Shown: piece after piece, positions 43,218-52,203 of the stretch
Layout of the letters: each line of letters starts with the position of its first letter
Position numbering within the stretch: position 1 is the stretch's first letter
Source of the DNA: Floridanema aerugineum
GTDB taxonomy: Bacteria > Cyanobacteriota > Cyanobacteriia > Cyanobacteriales > Aerosakkonemataceae
Direction of reading: 5' to 3'
DNA: 64,000 bases
NCBI RefSeq assembly: GCF_041929345.1
Contig: NZ_JBHFNQ010000161.1
Location: 1-64,000 of the forward strand
Notes under the pieces: generated by a model
Seen by the model: the letters and a program-made list of their open reading frames with translations, nothing else
What the model was told of the DNA's origin: nothing
Database searches by the model: none
Program-made: the position numbers and the translations under genes

Positions 43218-43371
43218 TTACAAAAGTTACTAGCAAGCACTTTTGCTAGTAAAATCCTTTTAAGCTGAAGGCAATCAAATAGGTGTTAGTAGCATTGCTC
43301 AAAAATGCGAAATCAAGTTAAGTTAGTTCTCTCATTTCTCTGTTCTTTATAAATCTTTCGTTAGAGCAATC

Positions 43372-44328
43372 ATGAGTAGTATTGATGCCAAGAACAATTC
43401 TAGTATTTTCCAACCACCTACAGCGTTGGATAAAAGGTTAGATACTGGCTTTGTTTGGTTAACTCGTTTATTTGCTTTAGGAATTGCAGTTTTATTGCTA
43501 TGGATAGCATTTCAGGTTGCTAAAGATGCTTTCCCTGCAATTCAAGCTTTTGGATTGGGATTTATTTTTCAAAGTGCTTGGAACCCAGTCACAAATCAGT
43601 TTGGGGTATTACCGCAAATTTACGGAACCCTAGTTACTTCTTTAATTGCTTTGCTGATAGCTGTGCCAGTTGGAGTGGGTACAGCAGTAATTTTGAGCGA
43701 GAACTTTTTGCCACTTAAAGTTCGTACAATTTTGGTATTTTTGGTAGAACTACTAGCAGCAATTCCTAGCGTAGTTTATGGAATTTGGGGGATTTTTGTG
43801 GTAATTCCCTTGCTGCGAGAAACTCTGGGAGCATGGTTAAATAGTTGGTTTGGTTGGTTTCCTTTGTTTAGCACTCCTTTAGCAGGTCCCGGTATTTTAC
43901 CTGCGTCTTTGGTGTTATCAATTATGATTTTACCAATCATTACTGCTATCTCTCGTGATGCTTTAACTTCTCTACCTCCTGATTTACGCCAAGCGTCTTT
44001 GGGTTTGGGTGCTACTAGATGGGAAACTATTCTCCAAGTGCTGATTCCGGCAGCAATTTCTGGTATTGTTGGGGGCGTGATGTTGGCGTTAGGTCGGGCT
44101 ATGGGAGAAACAATGGCAATCACCATGTTGATTGGTAATGCTAATACGATTAATACTTCTTTGTTAGCGCCAGGAAATACTATTGCTTCTCTGTTGGCTA
44201 GTCAATTTGCGGAAGCCAGCGGTTTGCAAGTTTCAGCTTTACTATATGCAGCTTTAGTGCTGTTTGTTTTGACTTTGATAGTCAATATTTTAGCTGATTT
44301 AGTTGTCCAAAGAGTCAAGCGAATTTAG
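43372..44328 (+). CDS. pstC: Phosphate ABC transporter permease PstC
   Basis: An inner-membrane permease subunit of the Pst phosphate importer, 318 residues with about six TM helices. Family blocks are PQIYGTLVTSLIALLIAVPVG, ELLAAIPSVVYGIWGIFV and the EAA loop ALTSLPPDLRQASLGLGATRWETI, which contacts PstB. It follows pstS by 154 bp and is separated from pstA by 38 bp. Confidence 0.95.
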   Translation: MSSIDAKNNSSIFQPPTALDKRLDTGFVWLTRLFALGIAVLLLWIAFQVAKDAFPAIQAFGLGFIFQSAWNPVTNQFGVLPQIYGTLVTSLIALLIAVPVGVGTAVILSENFLPLKVRTILVFLVELLAAIPSVVYGIWGIFVVIPLLRETLGAWLNSWFGWFPLFSTPLAGPGILPASLVLSIMILPIITAISRDALTSLPPDLRQASLGLGATRWETILQVLIPAAISGIVGGVMLALGRAMGETMAITMLIGNANTINTSLLAPGNTIASLLASQFAEASGLQVSALLYAALVLFVLTLIVNILADLVVQRVKRI

Positions 44329-44366
44329 TGAAAGCTGATTGCTGAGTAATGAGAGAGATTTAAATT

Positions 44367-45284
44367 ATGAGCCGGAGTTATCCAGAACAAAATTCTTCTT
44401 TTGATAGTAGTGGTTTATTACGTGCCAACTTTTCTCCCCGGACTTTGTTTAATAACATTATGACTGGGGTGGCATTTATGCTGGCGGCTATGGCAATTAT
44501 ACCTTTGTTTGCTGTACTTATTTATGTGACTGTACAAGGTATAAGTAGTATTAGCCCTAGCGTATTTGTGGAATTGCCACCGCCGCCAATGGTGGAAGGT
44601 GGAGGTTTTGGGAATGCGATTCTGGGCACAATTACTATGGTGGGAATTGGGGCGCTAATTAGTGTCCCTTTTGGTGTCATGGCATCAATTTATTTGACGG
44701 AATTTAGTACCGGAAAAATTTCCCGTTGGGTGAGATTTGCGACTAACATTCTCAGTGGTGTGCCTTCGATTATTGCTGGGGTGTTTGCTTACGCTGCTGT
44801 GGTTTTGACTTTTACGGCTTTGGGTTGGGGTTCCTATTCTCCCATTGCAGGTGGTATTGCTTTGTCGGTGTTGATGTTGCCGATTATTGTGAGAACTACA
44901 GATGAAGCGTTGCAGTTGGTGCCAAAAGATGTGCGCCAAGCTGCTGTAGGTTTGGGGGCAACGAAATTTCAAACTGTTTGGGGTGTGGTTTTACCCGCAG
45001 CTGTTCCGGCGATTGTGACAGGAACTACATTAGCTGTAGCTCGTGCGGCTGGAGAAACTGCGCCTTTGCTGTTTACGGCTTTGTTTTCGCAATTTTGGCC
45101 GCAATTGTGGCCGCCAGATGCTTTCTTGCAACCAACTGCTTCTTTGGCGGTGTTAGTATATAATTTTGCGATCGTCCCATTCAAAAATCAACAACAGTTG
45201 GCTTGGGCAGCTTCTTTAATTCTGGTGCTGTTGGTGTTAATTACTAGTATCATTACTCGCTATGTTACCAGTCGGAAAGCTTAA
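44367..45284 (+). CDS. pstA: Phosphate ABC transporter permease PstA
   Basis: The second permease of the Pst importer, 305 residues with about six TM helices. Conserved segments are GFGNAILGTITMVGIGALIS, ILSGVPSIIAGVFAYAA and the EAA loop EALQLVPKDVRQAAVGLGATKFQTV. It pairs with PstC to form the channel. A 322-bp gap separates it from pstB, larger than in most pst operons. Confidence 0.95.
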   Translation: MSRSYPEQNSSFDSSGLLRANFSPRTLFNNIMTGVAFMLAAMAIIPLFAVLIYVTVQGISSISPSVFVELPPPPMVEGGGFGNAILGTITMVGIGALISVPFGVMASIYLTEFSTGKISRWVRFATNILSGVPSIIAGVFAYAAVVLTFTALGWGSYSPIAGGIALSVLMLPIIVRTTDEALQLVPKDVRQAAVGLGATKFQTVWGVVLPAAVPAIVTGTTLAVARAAGETAPLLFTALFSQFWPQLWPPDAFLQPTASLAVLVYNFAIVPFKNQQQLAWAASLILVLLVLITSIITRYVTSRKA

Positions 45285-45606
45285 GACAAATATATTTTAT
45301 CGGCTAGGCAATGACAGCTAGGAGGAAACAGAGCCAAAACAAAATGTTCCCTTATAAGGGTAAGATTAATGATAGGTGTCGGTAATCTGCCAAAAGATGT
45401 AGGTGAAGAAAGTCTCAGTTAAGTGAGGACAAGTAAAAACTCCCCAAAAACACTCTGCGTTATAGTTTTAGCTTCTTTGCTGACGAGTAGACAAGAGGCA
45501 TAGTTAAAAAATAAATATTCATTGCTGGGGAAAGAAAAAGTGCAGAGTGAATTAATCCAAAGAGCAGCAAAAAATAGTATTTTACAAATTTCAAAAACCA
45601 AAATAG
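45285..45606. other. pstA-pstB intergenic region
   Basis: 322 bp with no gene. Palindromic CCCTTATAAGGG is at 45350-45361. A separate promoter for pstB is possible, given the gap length. A minus-strand open frame (about 60 codons) has no recognisable feature. Confidence 0.45.
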
Positions 45607-45612
45607 GTGTAT

Positions 45613-46431
45613 ATGCGTCCTAATCCAAAAACCAATCCCGAAATCGTTAAATCTACTGACAGTGTTTTTCAGGTGCGTAATGCCAATATTTACTATGGCA
45701 ACTTCTTAGCAGTGCGGGATGTCGTGATGGATATTCCCAGGAATCAAATTACGGCTTTTATTGGCCCTTCTGGTTGTGGTAAAAGTACTTTGCTGCGCTG
45801 TTTTAATCGACTGAATGATTTAATTGATAGTTTCCGCTTGGAAGGAGCTATTAGTTACAATGGCAGGAATCTTTACGATAAAAATATTGACCCTGTAGAA
45901 GTGCGTCGTCGGATTGGAATGGTGTTTCAAAAAGCTAACCCTTTCCCGAAATCAATTTATGACAATATTGCCTTTGGGCCTCGCTTGAACAAATATAAAG
46001 GTGATATGGATGAGTTGGTGGAACGATCGCTCAGAGGTGCCGCTTTGTGGGATGAAGTTAAAGATAAACTCAGACAAAGTGGGTTATCTTTATCTGGTGG
46101 TCAACAACAACGCTTGTGTATTGCTCGTGCGATCGCAGTTCAACCAGAAGTTATTCTAATGGATGAACCTTGCTCGGCGCTTGACCCGATTTCTACCCTA
46201 CGGGTTGAAGATTTGCTCCATGAATTAAAACAGCAATATACGATCATTATTGTTACACATAATATGCAGCAAGCATCACGGGTGAGCGATCGGACTGCGT
46301 TTTTTAATGTGCAACTTTCCGAAAAAGGTGGACGCACAGGTTATTTAGTTGAGTATGACAACACCGAATCCATTTTCCAAAGTCCCAAAGAAGAATCTAC
46401 TCGCGAGTATGTAAGTGGACGCTTCGGTTAA
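45613..46431 (+). CDS. pstB: Phosphate ABC transporter ATP-binding protein PstB
   Basis: The ATPase subunit that powers phosphate import, 272 residues from the ATG at 45613 (a GTG two codons upstream is also possible). It has Walker A GPSGCGKST, Q-loop MVFQKANPFPKSI, signature LSGGQQQRL, Walker B VILMDEP, and the D-loop/H-loop ALDP and VTHNM. The sequence MVFQKANPFPKSIYDN is highly typical of PstB. Confidence 0.95.
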   Translation: MRPNPKTNPEIVKSTDSVFQVRNANIYYGNFLAVRDVVMDIPRNQITAFIGPSGCGKSTLLRCFNRLNDLIDSFRLEGAISYNGRNLYDKNIDPVEVRRRIGMVFQKANPFPKSIYDNIAFGPRLNKYKGDMDELVERSLRGAALWDEVKDKLRQSGLSLSGGQQQRLCIARAIAVQPEVILMDEPCSALDPISTLRVEDLLHELKQQYTIIIVTHNMQQASRVSDRTAFFNVQLSEKGGRTGYLVEYDNTESIFQSPKEESTREYVSGRFG

Positions 46432-46457
46432 TTCTTTCCAAGCAGAAGACAAAATTT

Positions 46458-46704
46458 GTACGTTGTTGGGCTTTAGCCCTCGTATTCATTAGACATCTCC
46501 AGAAATTAAAAGTGCGTTAGTAGGGGCGAAGCATTCGGAGCAGAAAATCTAGGGTTTGAGTCATAAATTCTCCCCCGAATGCTTCGCCCCTACTCAAAAC
46601 CCGAGCAGTATTGGAACCCTTGTAGAGACGTTTCATGAAACGTCTCTACATTGTTTTTTGGAGATGCCTATTGGGAATAAGAGGGCTAAAGCCCAACAAC
46701 GTAC
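46458..46704. repeat. Palindromic repeat interrupted by a nested MITE
   Basis: Outer arms GTACGTTGTTGGGCTTTAGC..GTATTC (46458-46487) and its near-exact complement (46675-46704) belong to the same family as 11194-11233. Between them is a MITE with TAGACATCTCC / GGAGATGCCTA ends (46490-46670), related to the element at 15544-15636 in opposite orientation. It contains a perfect 30-bp palindrome (46621-46650; TGTAGAGACGTTTCA and complement) and an inverted GTAGGGGCGAAGCATTCGG / CCGAATGCTTCGCCCCTAC pair. So one element inserted into another. Confidence 0.85.
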
Positions 46705-46786
46705 TTGGGTAAGTGGGAAAATTTTGAGTCGAAGTACTCATTTCAGGATAGGATGGGACATAGCTAATCAGATCTGAAAAAGGCTT

Positions 46787-47182
46787 ATGAAGCGTTATTT
46801 GTCCCGTCTGTTCGCCCTACTTTTAGTTGTTACCATTGGTTTGGTAGGTTGTTCAAAACCATCAGGTTTAACTGGTAAATATAGTCAAGATACCTTGGAT
46901 GTAGTGGCTAGTTTGCGAAATGCGATCGAACTACCCAATGATGCACCAGAAAAAGCAGCCGCGCAAACTGACGCAAGGAAAAAAATCAATGATTTTGCTG
47001 CACTTTACTGGCGGGATAGCTCTTTGAAAAGTCTACGCTCTTTTACCACAATGCGAACTGCATTAAACGCTTTGGGTTCACACTACGCATCATACCCCAA
47101 TCGTCCGGTTCCTGAAAAGTTGAAAAAGCGTTTAGAAGTCGAGTTTAAACAAATCGAAACAGCAATAAATCAAGGAGCCTAA
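46787..47182 (+). CDS. psb27: Photosystem II assembly lipoprotein Psb27
   Basis: A lumenal lipoprotein of 131 residues that binds assembly and repair intermediates of photosystem II near CP43 and aids manganese-cluster assembly. The signal peptide ends in the lipobox LVGC (C22). The mature four-helix domain shows LTGKYSQDTLDVVASLRNAI, NDFAALYWRDSSL and FTTMRTALNALGSHYASYPNRPVPEKLKKR, typical of Psb27. Start ATG 46787 follows AAAGG 8 nt upstream. Confidence 0.95.
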   Translation: MKRYLSRLFALLLVVTIGLVGCSKPSGLTGKYSQDTLDVVASLRNAIELPNDAPEKAAAQTDARKKINDFAALYWRDSSLKSLRSFTTMRTALNALGSHYASYPNRPVPEKLKKRLEVEFKQIETAINQGA

Positions 47183-47279
47183 AATCTCTTTTGTTTGTTG
47201 TAGCGACTTTAGTCGTGCATTCCTCAATCAAAGGACTAAAGTCCTCACAACGAACAGATTTTTCCAAAAAAAAGAATTC

Positions 47280-47320
47280 TAGAAACTTAGCTGGAGAAAT
47301 CTCCCCAACTGAGTTTCTGA
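47280..47320. terminator. Bidirectional hairpin between psb27 and the deaminase gene
   Basis: AGAAACTTAGCTGGAGA and TCTCCCCAACTGAGTTTCT form a long, slightly imperfect stem between two convergent genes. It is followed by GAATTCTATTTTT on the plus strand. Position and shape fit a terminator. Confidence 0.55.
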
Positions 47321-47352
47321 ATTCTATTTTTCGGGTAAAATTTTACCTAGCT

Positions 47353-48423
47353 TTAGTTTCTATTGATTAATTGCAATTCATTCAAATCCACATCTGCCAA
47401 ATCTGAGGTTGCGGATTGAAACAGTCCGTTTAATAATAGGGCTGGTGGCTGTTCGTAAGGCCAAGCAAAGGCATGACGGAAAGAGGCATTTTGACAAGCT
47501 TGCAATTCCTCAAAACCGATGATGTCGTAGGTTAGCAAGTTTTCATATTCAAAGGGTAAACGGACATTATGTAAACCTGCGTTATCGGTACAAATGGCGA
47601 TGTCTACACCGGCGGCGAAACAGCGATCGAAAACTACTTTGAGTTGACGAATATCTTCTAAGTTGCCAGTTTTTAAGTAAGTAGTGGGACAAACTTCCAA
47701 ACAAGTACCCGCACTTGCTAACTCACCGAGAAGTTCGGGATATTGTAGGGGAATTTGAATTCCATGTCCGATTCGCATTAAATAAGGTAAAAGTTCGGGA
47801 TAACAACCTTCTTTTGTTTCGTAAAGGTGTCCAGTGGTGTTTAAACCGAGCGATCGCGCATAAGCGTATAATTCGATAAACTCGTCTAAGCGATCGGCAT
47901 AATGAGCATCGCCACCTGCTAGATCGATCGCACAAACATATTGCCGTTTTTGTGCTGCTAATTCTACGATCGCCTTATTCACCTCATAAGGAAGTCGCGA
48001 GTGCATACACAAAATTTGACTTGTGACGATCGGATACTCCTTCACCTGACTGGCGATACCTACAATATCGACAATTTCAGCCATTTGATCGATTCTTTGA
48101 GTTTGGCCCAGTTTGTCAGAAGTTCGCAAAAAAGGAGTATAACGTAACTCTAAATAAGCCAGATTTTCAAAAACATAAGCGCCCCGAATCAGGCGATAAA
48201 TAAAGTATGGTAAAGTTTGGGTAGTTTGTACACCTTCAACCAGAGTATGCAATTCCAAATACTCATCCAACGTATTCCGAGGTTTAGTGTAAAACTCTTC
48301 AAATTCAGGATATTCAGGAAAGCGATTCGCTAAATCAGCATCGCTGCGGTGGAAATAGCGCCAGAGAACGCGGGGGACGACCGATCCGCCTAAGTGACGG
48401 TGTAATTCTGCATATAAAGCCAC
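47353..48423 (-). CDS. Adenosine deaminase family protein
   Basis: A metal-dependent hydrolase of 356 residues in the adenosine deaminase family. The metal motif HxH is in AELHRHLGGS. The segment GLNTTGHLYET carries H-x-x-E of the catalytic Glu site, and the final acidic motif reads CTDNAGL, where canonical adenosine deaminase has TDDP, so one Asp is replaced. Activity on adenosine is therefore uncertain. Start: the frame is open further upstream, but GTG 48423 has a good AGAGG 5 nt before it and begins right at the conserved VALYAELHRH, so it is preferred. Confidence 0.82.
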   Translation of the reverse strand: MALYAELHRHLGGSVVPRVLWRYFHRSDADLANRFPEYPEFEEFYTKPRNTLDEYLELHTLVEGVQTTQTLPYFIYRLIRGAYVFENLAYLELRYTPFLRTSDKLGQTQRIDQMAEIVDIVGIASQVKEYPIVTSQILCMHSRLPYEVNKAIVELAAQKRQYVCAIDLAGGDAHYADRLDEFIELYAYARSLGLNTTGHLYETKEGCYPELLPYLMRIGHGIQIPLQYPELLGELASAGTCLEVCPTTYLKTGNLEDIRQLKVVFDRCFAAGVDIAICTDNAGLHNVRLPFEYENLLTYDIIGFEELQACQNASFRHAFAWPYEQPPALLLNGLFQSATSDLADVDLNELQLINRN

Positions 48424-48574
48424 AAGAACCTCTTTTTTCCGAATATAGATGACATAGAATCTAGTTATTATTCCAATTATTAACAAATATTTCGGATTTG
48501 ACCGGGGAATAAGCAGTATTTTTACGGTTAATTAGAAAATCGAGTAATAATACCTAGAAAAACTTTACACTGCA

Positions 48575-48964
48575 ATGGACATTATCGAAATTTTGCGCCA
48601 AGACTACCAAAAATTTCCCTTAGACCAAACCTACAGTATTTACGCCGAAGACGTTTACTTCCAAGATCCGATGAATAAATTTCGGGGTATCCAGAGGTAT
48701 CAGCAAATGATTGGCTTTATCCGCACTTGGTTTATTCACCCGCAACTGGATTTACATGAGATTAGTCGTAAGGGAGATGCGATCGAGACTCGTTGGAGGT
48801 TAAGCTGGAATACTCCATTACCTTGGAAACCTCGGATTAGCATTTCTGGGTGGAGTGAGTTAAAGCTGAATTCTGATGGTTTAATAGTTTCTCACATTGA
48901 TTATTGGAACTGTTCGCGGTTGGATGTCCTCAAACAGCACCTATTTCCGCCGAGTACTCCATAA
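48575..48964 (+). CDS. DUF2358 family protein
   Basis: A 129-residue soluble protein with an NTF2/SnoaL-like pattern: MDIIEILRQDYQKFP, IYAEDVYFQDPMNKFRG and FIHPQLDLHEISRKGDAIETRWRLSW, then HIDYWNCS. This fits DUF2358, widespread in cyanobacteria and plant chloroplasts, function unknown. It is divergent from the deaminase gene. A GTAGGGTGCGTCAG hairpin follows. Confidence 0.85.
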   Translation: MDIIEILRQDYQKFPLDQTYSIYAEDVYFQDPMNKFRGIQRYQQMIGFIRTWFIHPQLDLHEISRKGDAIETRWRLSWNTPLPWKPRISISGWSELKLNSDGLIVSHIDYWNCSRLDVLKQHLFPPSTP

Positions 48965-48965
48965 A

Positions 48966-49030
48966 GTAGGGTGCGTCAGAAGCGAAAACTCTGATTTTGT
49001 CCATCAGATTTATGGTCTGACGCACCCTAC
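48966..49030. repeat. GTAGGGTGCGTCAGA hairpin element
   Basis: Perfect 15-bp arms (48966-48980 and 49016-49030) lie between DUF2358 and the ArsA-type gene. Same family as 3551-3613. Confidence 0.88.
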
Positions 49031-49104
49031 AATTACAACTATTTCCGCAAAATAACCGATAGAGTAAATAAATGTAAACTATTCTCAGGCAACAGAGGAA
49101 AATT

Positions 49105-50286
49105 ATGCGTTTAATTCTCATGACTGGAAAGGGAGGCGTGGGAAAAACCTCCGTCGCCGCTGCTACTGGACTGCGTTGTGCTGAACTCGGCTATCGGACT
49201 CTAGTGTTAAGTACCGATCCGGCGCACTCCTTAGCAGATAGCTTTGATATGGAATTAGCACATGAGCCCAAAGCAGTGCGTCCTAATTTATGGGGTGCGG
49301 AACTGGATGCTTTAGTGGAGTTGGAACAAAACTGGGGTGCGGTGAAGCGCTACATCACTCACGTTTTACAAGCGCGGGGTTTGGAGGGAGTGCAGGCGGA
49401 AGAATTGGCGATTTTACCGGGAATGGATGAAATTTTCGGTTTGGTGAGAATGAAACGCCACTACGACGAGGGAGAGTACGACGTTCTAATTATTGATTCT
49501 GCACCCACTGGAACTGCGCTGCGGTTACTCAGCCTACCGGAAGTTAGCGGCTGGTATATGCGCCGTTTTTACAAGCCGTTGCAGGGGATTTCAGTTGCAC
49601 TCAGACCTTTGGTTGAGCCAATTTTTCGCCCGATCGCAGGCTTTTCTTTGCCTGATAAGGAAGTAATGGACGCGCCCTACGAGTTTTATCAGCAAATCGA
49701 AGCACTAGAAAAAATCTTAGTTGATAATAGCCAAACTTCTGTACGCTTAGTCACAAATCCCGAAAAAATGGTGATTAAGGAATCCTTACGTGCCCATGCT
49801 TACTTAAGTTTGTACAATGTTTCTACAGATTTAATAGTTGCTAATCGCATTCTTCCAGGGGAAATTCAAGATCCATTCTTCCAAAAGTGGAAGGACAATC
49901 AGCAGCAGTATCGTCAAGAAATCCACGAAAATTTCCATCCTTTACCTGTGAAAGAAGTGCCGCTATTTTCCGAGGAAATGTGCGGTTTAGCTGCTTTGGA
50001 AAGATTGAAAGATACCTTGTATAAAGATGAAGATCCAACGCAGGTTTATTACCGGGAAACAACGGTTAAAGTTATTCAAGACCGCAATCAATATACTTTA
50101 GAATTGTATTTGCCTGGAATTGCCAAAGACCAAGTTCAATTAAGTAAAACAGGAGATGAATTAAATATCCGCATTGGTAATCATCGTCGCAATTTAGTTT
50201 TACCTCAAGCTTTAGCAACTTTGCAACCTGCTGGGGCGAAAATGGAGGAGGATTATCTGAAAATTAAATTCGCGGATGCAGCTTAG
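49105..50286 (+). CDS. ArsA/GET3-family ATPase with C-terminal Hsp20-like domain
   Basis: A deviant-Walker-A P-loop ATPase of 393 residues. The N terminus has TGKGGVGKTSVAAATG (P-loop with the intradimer lysine), LSTDPAHSLADSF (switch I) and DVLIIDSAPTGTALRLL (switch II). The C-terminal 90 residues form an alpha-crystallin/Hsp20-like beta domain (KVIQDRNQYTLELYLPGIAKDQVQLSKTGDELNIRIG), typical of the ArsA-HSP20 type in cyanobacteria and plastids. Relatives transport arsenite or target tail-anchored proteins; the role here is undetermined. No arsenic genes are near. The 3' end is duplicated downstream (50410-50473). Confidence 0.9.
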   Translation: MRLILMTGKGGVGKTSVAAATGLRCAELGYRTLVLSTDPAHSLADSFDMELAHEPKAVRPNLWGAELDALVELEQNWGAVKRYITHVLQARGLEGVQAEELAILPGMDEIFGLVRMKRHYDEGEYDVLIIDSAPTGTALRLLSLPEVSGWYMRRFYKPLQGISVALRPLVEPIFRPIAGFSLPDKEVMDAPYEFYQQIEALEKILVDNSQTSVRLVTNPEKMVIKESLRAHAYLSLYNVSTDLIVANRILPGEIQDPFFQKWKDNQQQYRQEIHENFHPLPVKEVPLFSEEMCGLAALERLKDTLYKDEDPTQVYYRETTVKVIQDRNQYTLELYLPGIAKDQVQLSKTGDELNIRIGNHRRNLVLPQALATLQPAGAKMEEDYLKIKFADAA

Positions 50287-50473
50287 TTGCTTATAGAAGT
50301 TCTACTTGTTTCGTGAACATGGGTTAAAAAAAAGGCACGATTAGTAGGGTGCGTCAGACCTAAATTCGATCGAAATATCAACGTTTGAGCTTCTGACGCA
50401 CCCTACAACTATCTGAAAATTAAATTCGCGGATGCAGCTTAGTTGCTGATAGAAATCCTATTTGATTTGTGAA
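50254..50473. repeat. Direct duplication of the ArsA-type gene 3' end around a hairpin element
   Basis: 50254-50298 recurs at 50410-50454 with one mismatch, and similarity decays out to about 64 nt. The first copy is the last 10 codons, stop TAG and trailer of the ATPase gene; the second is non-coding. Between them lies a GTAGGGTGCGTCAGA hairpin (50344-50406). Confidence 0.85.
50344..50406. repeat. GTAGGGTGCGTCAGA hairpin element
   Basis: 15-bp perfect arms (50344-50358 and 50392-50406). Same family as 48966-49030 and 7336-7400. Confidence 0.88.
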
Positions 50474-50532
50474 AGAGGTTTTTTTGAACGCGGTTCAAAA
50501 AAAATAACGATCGCCTATCAACAAATTAATTA

Positions 50533-51663
50533 TTACTGGATTGGTAAAAGTACTGTAACCTTGGTACCGATATCAACTTTACTTTCAATATAAATTTCTC
50601 CTTGATACAAATTAACGCAACGTTTAACGATCGCCAATCCCAGTCCAGTTCCCTGAATTTTTCCCACATTACTACAACGGCTAAAAGTTTGAAATAATCG
50701 AGATTGTTCGTCTTCAGGAATGCCGATTCCGCGATCGCTAATACAGAAACTCAGCATCCCATTGCGCTCGCTAACTTCCACTAAAACTTCACTGCCAGAA
50801 GCAGAATATTTGAGTGCGTTTGAAATCAAATTTATGAGAATATGCCGCAAAAGATTAGCATCCATTTCCAGCGACTTTGAAGCTAACTGATAACTTAAAA
50901 CTATAGAATGGTTATTATTATCGCCCAATTGAAGCGCGGTAATTAATTCATAACAAAATACTTCCAAATTTAGACTATATAATTCAATTTTAAAATTAAT
51001 TGTTTCAACTTTTCCTAAGAGAATTACTTCATCTAAAAGCTGACACATCTGCTTAATGGTTGTCTTCAATTGTTGGGAATAAAGCTGTTTCTTCTCCGTT
51101 GTTAGCTTGCCCTCAAAATGAATTAGTAATTCACCTATTCCTTGTAATACAGTTAAAGGATTGCGAAATTCATGGGAAACCATTGAAACAAAATAAGATT
51201 TTAATTGATTTAATTCGCGTTCTTTATTCAGTGCTTCTAAGGTCGCTCTTTCGCTATTTATGAGTTTTTGGAGAATTTGCGATCGCTCAATGGCATAGCG
51301 AATACTCCTTCTTAAAAGTTGGGTTGTTACCTGATCTTTTACCAGATAATCCTGTGCTCCCTGTGCCATTGCTTGTAAGGCTAAATCCTCATCATCTACC
51401 ATCGTTAAAATAATAATTGGAACATCAGGAACCGCTTGATTAAATTGAGATATAGTATCCAAACCTTCAGAGTCAGGTAAGCCCAAATCTAGTAATGCCA
51501 CATCATATAATTGAGTTTGACAAGAGGCGATCGCTTCACTTAACCTTGACACACAAACCAGTTGCCAATCCCCGGTTGCCGCTCGCAAAAATATATGTTT
51601 AAATAACTGAGCATCGGTTGGACTATCTTCTACCAGCAAGACATGAAGAGAGGCTTGATTCAT
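50533..51663 (-). CDS. Hybrid receiver-histidine kinase
   Basis: A soluble signalling protein of 376 residues with a receiver domain first (DVALLDLGLPDSEG phosphoacceptor Asp at about 58; IILTMVDD; LVKD) and then a HisKA/HATPase kinase (His in VSMVSHEFRNPLTVL; N-box LISNALKYS; G1 DRGIGIP; G2 GTGLGLAIV). No membrane segment is seen. This receiver-first layout is common in cyanobacterial phosphorelays that take phosphate from an upstream kinase. It is the last of three co-oriented genes (PAS/GAF kinase, small regulator, this one), 93 bp after the regulator. Confidence 0.9.
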   Translation of the reverse strand: MNQASLHVLLVEDSPTDAQLFKHIFLRAATGDWQLVCVSRLSEAIASCQTQLYDVALLDLGLPDSEGLDTISQFNQAVPDVPIIILTMVDDEDLALQAMAQGAQDYLVKDQVTTQLLRRSIRYAIERSQILQKLINSERATLEALNKERELNQLKSYFVSMVSHEFRNPLTVLQGIGELLIHFEGKLTTEKKQLYSQQLKTTIKQMCQLLDEVILLGKVETINFKIELYSLNLEVFCYELITALQLGDNNNHSIVLSYQLASKSLEMDANLLRHILINLISNALKYSASGSEVLVEVSERNGMLSFCISDRGIGIPEDEQSRLFQTFSRCSNVGKIQGTGLGLAIVKRCVNLYQGEIYIESKVDIGTKVTVLLPIQ

Positions 51664-51756
51664 AAGAATTCACTAGTTCTCTGAGGATAGATTTACAGTG
51701 CATAGCGCTCAACAACTTTTCCCAACATTAAAGCTAAAGTTTGAGAAGTTTTTCGG

Positions 51757-52203
51757 TTACTCGCCTGGTAATTTAACAGCCGCCAACCAAAACTCATTAA
51801 TCAATTGAACGAGATGAATAAATTGATGAATATCAATAGGCTTTGTCACATAACAATTGGCATTCAGATTATAGGAGCGTAACACATCTTCCTCATCATT
51901 TGAAGTGGTTAAAATTACGATCGGAATTCGCTTCAAGTCAGCATCAGCTTTTACCTCTGCTAACACTTCTCGCCCATCCATACCGGGTAAGTTGAGATCG
52001 AGCAAAATTAAATCCGGGCGGGGAGCATTAGTATATTCTCCTTGGCAACGGAGATACTCCATTGCGTCTTCCCCATTTTCTACCCAATGTAAATTATTGG
52101 CAATTTTGGCTCTATTAAATTCACGAATTGTTAAATTAGCATCACTCGGAGAATCTTCTACGAGCAAGATTTCAATCGGACGATAACTGACACTGCTATT
52201 CAT
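51757..52203 (-). CDS. Single-domain response regulator (Rcp1-like)
   Basis: A CheY-like receiver of 148 residues without output domain: acidic pair VEDSPSD, phosphoacceptor Asp in LILLDLNLPGMDG, IVILTTSND and YVTKPID. It matches the Rcp1-type regulators that pair with bacteriophytochrome-like kinases. Its ATG overlaps the stop of the upstream kinase (ATGA, 52200-52203), so translational coupling is likely and the partnership well supported. Confidence 0.92.
   Translation of the reverse strand: MNSSVSYRPIEILLVEDSPSDANLTIREFNRAKIANNLHWVENGEDAMEYLRCQGEYTNAPRPDLILLDLNLPGMDGREVLAEVKADADLKRIPIVILTTSNDEEDVLRSYNLNANCYVTKPIDIHQFIHLVQLINEFWLAAVKLPGE

Noticed and set aside
43012..43233. Leucine-rich frame opposite reading of the pstS tail
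   Set aside because: It is an alternative frame of the repeat-rich pstS 3' end.
45419..45601. 60-codon minus-strand open frame between pstA and pstB
   Set aside because: No motif, no ribosome-binding site and no homology that I recognise.
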